From an uncultured Lachnospiraceae bacterium (GTDB taxonomy: Bacteria; Bacillota; Clostridia; Lachnospirales; Lachnospiraceae), in contig CACYMJ010000024.1 of NCBI GenBank assembly GCA_902775485.1, positions 1 through 37,731 of the forward strand: 37,731 bases of DNA, read 5' to 3'. Within the stretch, counting starts at the first letter, position 1, and each line of letters begins with the position of its first letter. The notes below the pieces were generated by a model that searched no databases, was not told the DNA's origin, and saw only the letters and a program-made list of their open reading frames with translations. Both the position numbers and the translations under genes were made by a program. Positions 33,507 through 37,731 of this stretch are shown here, one piece after another.

Positions 33507-34096
33507 AGATAGCGGTGATGGTAAGCGGAGGAGGCACCAATCTTCAGGCCATCATCGATGCGATATCCACGCATGCGTTAAAAAACGTTGCGATCGACTG
33601 CGTTATATCAAACAAAGCCGACGCATATGCCTTAAAGCGCGCAGAGGATAACGGGATAGACAGCGTATGTATCCGCCCCCGGGACTATCCCGACAAGGAT
33701 GCTTACGGGAGGTATCTGGCATCATTTTTAAAGGAGCGCGGCACCGATCTTGTGGTCCTTGCCGGATTCCTCGTGGTTTTACCGGAGTGTTTTATCGACG
33801 AGTTTGAAAACAGGATAATAAACATCCATCCGTCACTCATACCTTCTTTTTGCGGCGACGGTTTCTACGGGCTTAAGGTCCATGAAGCCGCACTGGCGCG
33901 CGGAGTGAAGGTCACGGGTGCAACGGTGCACTATGTGGACAGTGGATGCGATACCGGCCCGATAATACTGCAGAAGGCGGTATACGTGGAAGAGGGCGAT
34001 ACGCCCGAAACGCTTCAAAAGCGTGTTATGCAGCAGGCCGAGTGGATCATACTTCCGCAGGCCATTCAGATGATAGCCGACAGGAGAGAAAAATGA
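33500..34096 (+). CDS. purN: Phosphoribosylglycinamide formyltransferase
   Basis: The 198-residue protein is the folate-dependent GAR transformylase. [16 protein letters not shown] binds the phosphate, [10 protein letters not shown] carries the catalytic Asn and His, and [12 protein letters not shown] carries the conserved Asp. It starts inside purM (seven-base overlap) and its stop overlaps purD as ATGA, so the three genes are translationally coupled. Confidence 0.95.
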   Translation: MLKIAVMVSGGGTNLQAIIDAISTHALKNVAIDCVISNKADAYALKRAEDNGIDSVCIRPRDYPDKDAYGRYLASFLKERGTDLVVLAGFLVVLPECFIDEFENRIINIHPSLIPSFCGDGFYGLKVHEAALARGVKVTGATVHYVDSGCDTGPIILQKAVYVEEGDTPETLQKRVMQQAEWIILPQAIQMIADRREK

Positions 34097-35355
34097 ACGT
34101 ACTGATCGTAGGAGGCGGTGGAAGAGAACACGCCATCGCAACAAAAGTCGCACAGTCAAAACATGTTGATAAGCTTTACTGCGCTCCCGGGAACGCGGGC
34201 ATAGCAAAGACGGCCGAGTGTGTTCCGATAGGTGTTATGGAGTTTGACGCACTTGCGGATTTTGCCGTATCACACAATATAGATCTGGCCATAATCGGAC
34301 CCGACGATCCGCTTGTGGGAGGAATCGTTGATGTATTCGAATCAAGAGGGATAAAAACGTTCGGTCCTCATAAAAATGCGGCGATACTTGAAGGAAGCAA
34401 AGCTTTTTCCAAGGACCTTATGAAAAAATACAACATCCCGACTGCCGCTTATGAAAACTTTGACGATCCCGCAGCAGCACTTGCCTACCTTGAGAATGCA
34501 AAGATGCCGATCGTGTTAAAGGCAGACGGCCTGGCACTCGGAAAGGGCGTGCTGATATGCAATACGCTCGAAGAGGCAAAAGAGGGCATCAACACCATCA
34601 TGGTCGACAAGAAGTTCGGAAAGAGCGGTAATACCGTTGTGATCGAAGAGTTCATGACAGGACGTGAGGTATCCGTATTGTCGTTTGTTGACGGAACCAC
34701 GATAAAGACGATGTCGTCCGCACAGGATCACAAGCGCGCAAAGGATAATGATGAAGGTCTCAATACCGGCGGAATGGGTAATTTCTCGCCGAGTCCCTTC
34801 TATACACCCGAGGTCGATAAGTTCTGCCGCGAGCACATATATCAGGCAACGGTCGATGCGATGGCTGCAGAGGGAAGACCGTTTAAGGGAGTTATCTTCT
34901 TCGGACTGATGCTTACGGATGAAGGCCCGAAGGTTCTTGAGTTTAATGCCAGATTCGGCGATCCCGAGGCACAGGTTGTTCTGCCGAGGATGAAGAACGA
35001 CATAATCGAAGTGATGCTTGCGTGCATAGACGGTAAACTTGCGGATATCGAACTTGATTTCTCCGAGGAGGCGGCAGTATGTGTTGTACTTGCGAGCGAC
35101 GGCTATCCCGAGCACTACGAAAAGGGATTCCCCATCACCGGTTTCGAAGCTTTTGACGGCAGGGATGACTGCTTCTGTTTCCATGCCGGAACGAAATATG
35201 ACGGGGATGACATTGTTACCAACGGCGGAAGAGTGCTTGGCATCACGGCTCTGGGAAGGGACATCGATGAGGCCAGGAACAAGGCATACGAAGCCACGAA
35301 GTGGATCGTTTTTGAGAATAAATACATGCGGAGCGATATCGCAAAGATAAGATAA
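34093..35355 (+). CDS. purD: Phosphoribosylamine-glycine ligase
   Basis: The 420-residue ATP-grasp enzyme joins glycine to phosphoribosylamine. It begins [16 protein letters not shown] and contains IIGPDDPLVGGIVD, KADGLALGKGV, QDHKRAKDNDEGLNTGGMG and LEFNARFGDPEAQ, all PurD hallmarks. ATG 34093 overlaps the purN stop as ATGA, with AGGAGAG upstream. A YvyF-like gene follows 12 bases later. Confidence 0.96.
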   Translation: MNVLIVGGGGREHAIATKVAQSKHVDKLYCAPGNAGIAKTAECVPIGVMEFDALADFAVSHNIDLAIIGPDDPLVGGIVDVFESRGIKTFGPHKNAAILEGSKAFSKDLMKKYNIPTAAYENFDDPAAALAYLENAKMPIVLKADGLALGKGVLICNTLEEAKEGINTIMVDKKFGKSGNTVVIEEFMTGREVSVLSFVDGTTIKTMSSAQDHKRAKDNDEGLNTGGMGNFSPSPFYTPEVDKFCREHIYQATVDAMAAEGRPFKGVIFFGLMLTDEGPKVLEFNARFGDPEAQVVLPRMKNDIIEVMLACIDGKLADIELDFSEEAAVCVVLASDGYPEHYEKGFPITGFEAFDGRDDCFCFHAGTKYDGDDIVTNGGRVLGITALGRDIDEARNKAYEATKWIVFENKYMRSDIAKIR

Positions 35356-35367
35356 CCGGGACGGATA

Positions 35368-35820
35368 ATGAACGAAAACATACTTGTCGGAAGAAACATA
35401 CATGTGCCGCTCACCTGTGAAAAGTGCGGGAAGGCAAATCCCGAGTACAAGGGTGTCGGCGAATACAAGTGCAGTGAGTGCGGATACTTAATGTATGACG
35501 ACTTCGGAAAGGTCCGCAATTACCTTGAGGTGCACAGAGGTGCCACCCAGTCTGAGGTAAGCCGCGAGACCGGGGTCGCAATGGAGACGATACGTCAATT
35601 CTTAAGGGATGAGAGGATAGAGATCACTGCCGGTTCGGGTGTGATGATGCAGTGCGAGATCTGCAAGGCTCCGATCAGGAGCGGAAGATATTGCCCCGAG
35701 TGCACAAAGGTGGTGGAAAAGAGACAGAATGCCGAGAACTCATCCGGTCATAAATCAAACGTACAGGGATTTGGAATGGCACAGCGCGGCGAATCCGGTG
35801 CCAGAAGATTCAAACGCTGA
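35368..35820 (+). CDS. YvyF-like zinc-ribbon/helix-turn-helix protein
   Basis: The 150-residue protein has a zinc ribbon (Cys17, Cys20, Cys35, Cys38), a helix-turn-helix-like part (about 50-86: YLEVHRGATQSEVSRETGV then IRQFLRDERIEI) and a second Cys4 cluster (96, 99, 109, 112), ending in a basic, Ser/Gly-rich tail. The middle resembles Firmicute flagellar-operon protein YvyF, whose role is regulatory and poorly defined. Here it follows purD by 12 bases rather than sitting with flagellar genes. GGGACGG is the nearest ribosome site. Function is not established. Confidence 0.75.
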   Translation: MNENILVGRNIHVPLTCEKCGKANPEYKGVGEYKCSECGYLMYDDFGKVRNYLEVHRGATQSEVSRETGVAMETIRQFLRDERIEITAGSGVMMQCEICKAPIRSGRYCPECTKVVEKRQNAENSSGHKSNVQGFGMAQRGESGARRFKR

Positions 35821-35844
35821 TCTTGTTTTTTCACAATTTTTCAG

Positions 35845-35873
35845 TTGACATAAATTGAATATAAATGTATTAT
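35845..35873 (+). promoter_or_regulatory. Sigma-A promoter for the SH3b glucosaminidase gene
   Basis: A perfect TTGACA (35845-35850), 17 bases, then TATTAT (35868-35873). The predicted leader is about 75 bases long. Confidence 0.75.
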
Positions 35874-35889
35874 AATAATAGATGTCCTA

Positions 35890-35908
35890 ATTGACTTGGG
35901 GAGTCAAT
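35890..35908 (+). promoter_or_regulatory. Leader hairpin before the SH3b glucosaminidase gene
   Basis: ATTGACT and AGTCAAT form a perfect 7-bp stem with loop TGGGG in the presumed 5' leader, followed by two TAAGGGG copies (35918-35924 and 35936-35942). It matches no riboswitch I know. A structural or binding role is possible but unproven. Confidence 0.4.
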
Positions 35909-35954
35909 GGGAATTAATAAGGGGTCTGATATACTTAAGGGGAATAGGTATATT

Positions 35955-37731
35955 ATGAAATGTCGTATCATCATGGGTGTTGCCGCGGTACTTTTGATTC
36001 AAGGTATTGCGGCAGCTTGCCCACAACAAACATACGGCGCAACCGTATCATCCGGAACGGTCAAATGCAAGAGCGGATTCGTAAGGACAGCCGCAGACGG
36101 CAAATCGGCCGTATCATTCTGTGTCGCTTCGGGGAACGAGGTGGCGATCCTCGGAGAAGAAAAAGGGAAGGATGGCAAGACCTGGTACAGGGTTGCCGTC
36201 GGAACTTCAACCGGTTATATCCGCGCCGCAACATCCGCTGTGCCGGCACCGGCCGCAACGGGTGGGACATCAGGGACCGTAAAGGGCACTTCGGTCAGGA
36301 TGCGTAAGAATGCCTCCCTCACATCGGGAGTCGTAACATATCTGAATGCCGGAGATGCGGTATCGATCCTTGCCGAGGGAAAGGCTGCCGACGGTCAGAT
36401 ATGGTATCAGGTAAAGAGTAAAGACCAGATGGGCTTCATCAGAAGCGATCTGGTGACAAAAACAGGAACTACGGCCCAGGCGGGCGTTGCGGCAACGGCT
36501 TCGGTGGCAACCGCCGCTTCGTCAACAGCATCGGGCAATACGGTCAAAACGATAGAGCCGGGTGCGGGACTTGTAAAGGGAGCCAACGTCAGGATCAGAA
36601 GCATAGCCGGAACGACCGGGGATATAGTCGGAACGGTCAGCTCGGGATGCGAATTAAAGCTTCTCGGTGTTGAAAAGGCACCCGACAGAGAATGGGTCAA
36701 GGTACAGACAACGGTTGCCGGTAAGGATGTGACGGGCTTTATAGCCAGGGATTACGTCACGGTGACCAAAGAGGTCAAAGAGGTCACCCAGACAACCACA
36801 ACACAGACATTAATAGGAAGTGACGCTTCGTCTGCCCCGGCATCAACGGTGACGGGCTCAACAGGCACTGCCGGTACGACGCCTGCCAAAACGGTGAGCG
36901 AGATCGATACCGGACCCGGGTCGGAGACAGCCTCCATAAAAGGCGTGGGGGTAAGGATAAGGGTAGCACCTGTAGACGGCGGGATCGTCTGTCAGCTATC
37001 ATCGGGACACCCGCTGACCATCAAAAAGGAAACATCCGGAAGCGACGATCACACCTGGTACCAGGTGTCTTTTTCATATTTAGGAAGCGAACGCGAAGGC
37101 TACGTCAGATCGGATCTTGTCGTACGCAGCCGGCAGACCGAGGAGTCTGCTCCTGTGGGAAGCGAAGAGTTTGAAAGCTCCGTCGCATCCCTTCCGGACA
37201 GTTACAAAAACCCTCTGCGCGCCATTCATGCAAAACATCCTCAGTGGAAGTTCGAAGTGGTGGACACCGGACTGGAGTGGAAGGATGCGCTTACTGCAGA
37301 GTCATCGGTCGGAAAGAATCTTGTATCCAAGAACTCGATCGCATCATGGAAGTCAACGGCTCCCCAGGCGTATAACCAGGCAACGAACCAGTGGTACACG
37401 TTTGACGGGGGAAGCTGGGCCTCAGCTTCGCCGGATCTGATAGCATATTACATGGACCCGAGGAATTTCCTTAACGAGAGCGGGATCTACATGTTTGAAA
37501 AGCTTGATTATTCGGATAGCCAGACGGCGGAGGGCACGGCCAAGATGCTTACCGGCACTTTCATGAGCGGCGCCGTAAACGACTCGGACCAAACATCGTT
37601 TAACTACGCGGAGATGTTCAAACAGGTCGGGCAGCAGACCGGAGTCAGCCCTTATCTGCTCGCAGGCAGGGCTCTGCAGGAACAGGGAGTCAGAGGATCG
37701 AGCCAGAGCATATCGGGTGTTGTGCCCGGGC
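35955..37731 (+). CDS. Secreted SH3b-repeat cell wall glucosaminidase (3' truncated)
   Basis: The frame is open to the window end, giving 592 residues. A signal peptide (about 1-28) is followed by four bacterial SH3 repeats, each with a VRxR or VRxx start and a W-Y/V-K-V core (TWYRVAVG, IWYQVKSK, EWVKVQTT, TWYQVSFS), joined by Ala/Thr/Ser-rich linkers. From about residue 412 the sequence YKNPLRAIHAKHPQWKF, IASWKSTAPQAYN, YTFDGGSW and YYMDPRNFLNE matches the N-terminal part of clostridial N-acetylglucosaminidases, and TGVSPYLLAGRALQEQG starts the catalytic glycoside hydrolase domain. It should bind and cleave peptidoglycan outside the cell. ATG 35955 has AGG six bases upstream. The catalytic end lies beyond the window. 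Confidence 0.85.
   Translation, partial: MKCRIIMGVAAVLLIQGIAAACPQQTYGATVSSGTVKCKSGFVRTAADGKSAVSFCVASGNEVAILGEEKGKDGKTWYRVAVGTSTGYIRAATSAVPAPAATGGTSGTVKGTSVRMRKNASLTSGVVTYLNAGDAVSILAEGKAADGQIWYQVKSKDQMGFIRSDLVTKTGTTAQAGVAATASVATAASSTASGNTVKTIEPGAGLVKGANVRIRSIAGTTGDIVGTVSSGCELKLLGVEKAPDREWVKVQTTVAGKDVTGFIARDYVTVTKEVKEVTQTTTTQTLIGSDASSAPASTVTGSTGTAGTTPAKTVSEIDTGPGSETASIKGVGVRIRVAPVDGGIVCQLSSGHPLTIKKETSGSDDHTWYQVSFSYLGSEREGYVRSDLVVRSRQTEESAPVGSEEFESSVASLPDSYKNPLRAIHAKHPQWKFEVVDTGLEWKDALTAESSVGKNLVSKNSIASWKSTAPQAYNQATNQWYTFDGGSWASASPDLIAYYMDPRNFLNESGIYMFEKLDYSDSQTAEGTAKMLTGTFMSGAVNDSDQTSFNYAEMFKQVGQQTGVSPYLLAGRALQEQGVRGSSQSISGVVPG

Noticed and set aside
35874-35954. Cyclic-di-GMP riboswitch before the SH3b gene
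   Set aside because: The conserved core bases of known c-di-GMP aptamers are absent.
1-37731. Mobile element, phage, CRISPR array, tRNA or rRNA
   Set aside because: No transposase, integrase, repeat-spacer array or clover-leaf sequence was seen on either strand.

Overview
The window looks like chromosomal DNA from a strictly anaerobic clostridial Firmicute, most likely a Lachnospiraceae member (Butyrivibrio/Roseburia-like). The support is indirect. There is an oxygen-sensitive class III ribonucleotide reductase, a cobalamin methionine synthase with no reactivation domain at its end, Gram-positive-type lipoproteins and signal peptidase, YerB/DUF3048, Mbeg1-like and WYL families, strong GGAGG-type ribosome sites and sigma-A promoters that often carry an extended -10. 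G+C looks to be in the high forties by eye (not counted). I see no rRNA, tRNA, transposase, phage gene or CRISPR array. No gene-free stretch exceeds 300 bases; the longest, 24026-24317, holds a terminator, two NrdR-type boxes and a promoter.

Layout. 1-1752: 3' part of a metH-type gene and an orphan Hpt phosphotransfer protein. 1851-5278: a PD-(D/E)XK/Rad3-type helicase convergent with, and overlapping, endonuclease IV. 5417-8587: an intracellular GH13 glycosidase and a chemoreceptor. 8815-11389: a CarD-like regulator, a secreted SGNH hydrolase and a coupled PfkB sugar-phosphate kinase. 11407-14506: signal peptidase I (minus) divergent from an MBOAT/SGNH pair that probably O-acylates an extracellular polymer. 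14630-16514: a YtrA-type GntR repressor with an ABC-2 exporter. 16688-20234: a FecR-domain surface protein and a YerB lipoprotein. 20299-22210: lgt and an Mbeg1-like hydrolase. 22192-24025: traX-like gene (minus) and a TPR lipoprotein. 24318-26708: nrdD. 26810-28822: pyrF, pyrE and a small membrane protein. 28842-31926: an M29 aminopeptidase with a long N-terminal extension and a WYL regulator. 31965-35820: purE-purM-purN-purD plus a YvyF-like zinc-ribbon/HTH protein. 35955-end: an SH3b-repeat glucosaminidase running off the edge.

Themes. Nucleotide supply (nrdD, pyrF, pyrE, purEMND) and envelope building (lepB, lgt, MBOAT/SGNH, FecR protein, SH3b hydrolase) dominate. The clearest regulatory logic is at nrdD (paired NrdR boxes), at the GntR/ABC operon (12-bp-arm palindrome just after its own promoter) and between lepB and the MBOAT gene (two opposed sigma-A promoters sharing one AT-rich core). 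Two genes lack a recognisable ribosome site but have an extended -10 eight or nine bases before ATG, which suggests leaderless mRNAs.

Nothing in the window is clearly a new defence or mobile system. The most unusual items are the redoxin domain fused to NrdD, the nuclease-helicase fusion, the FecR surface protein, the enlarged M29 enzyme and the promoter architectures.
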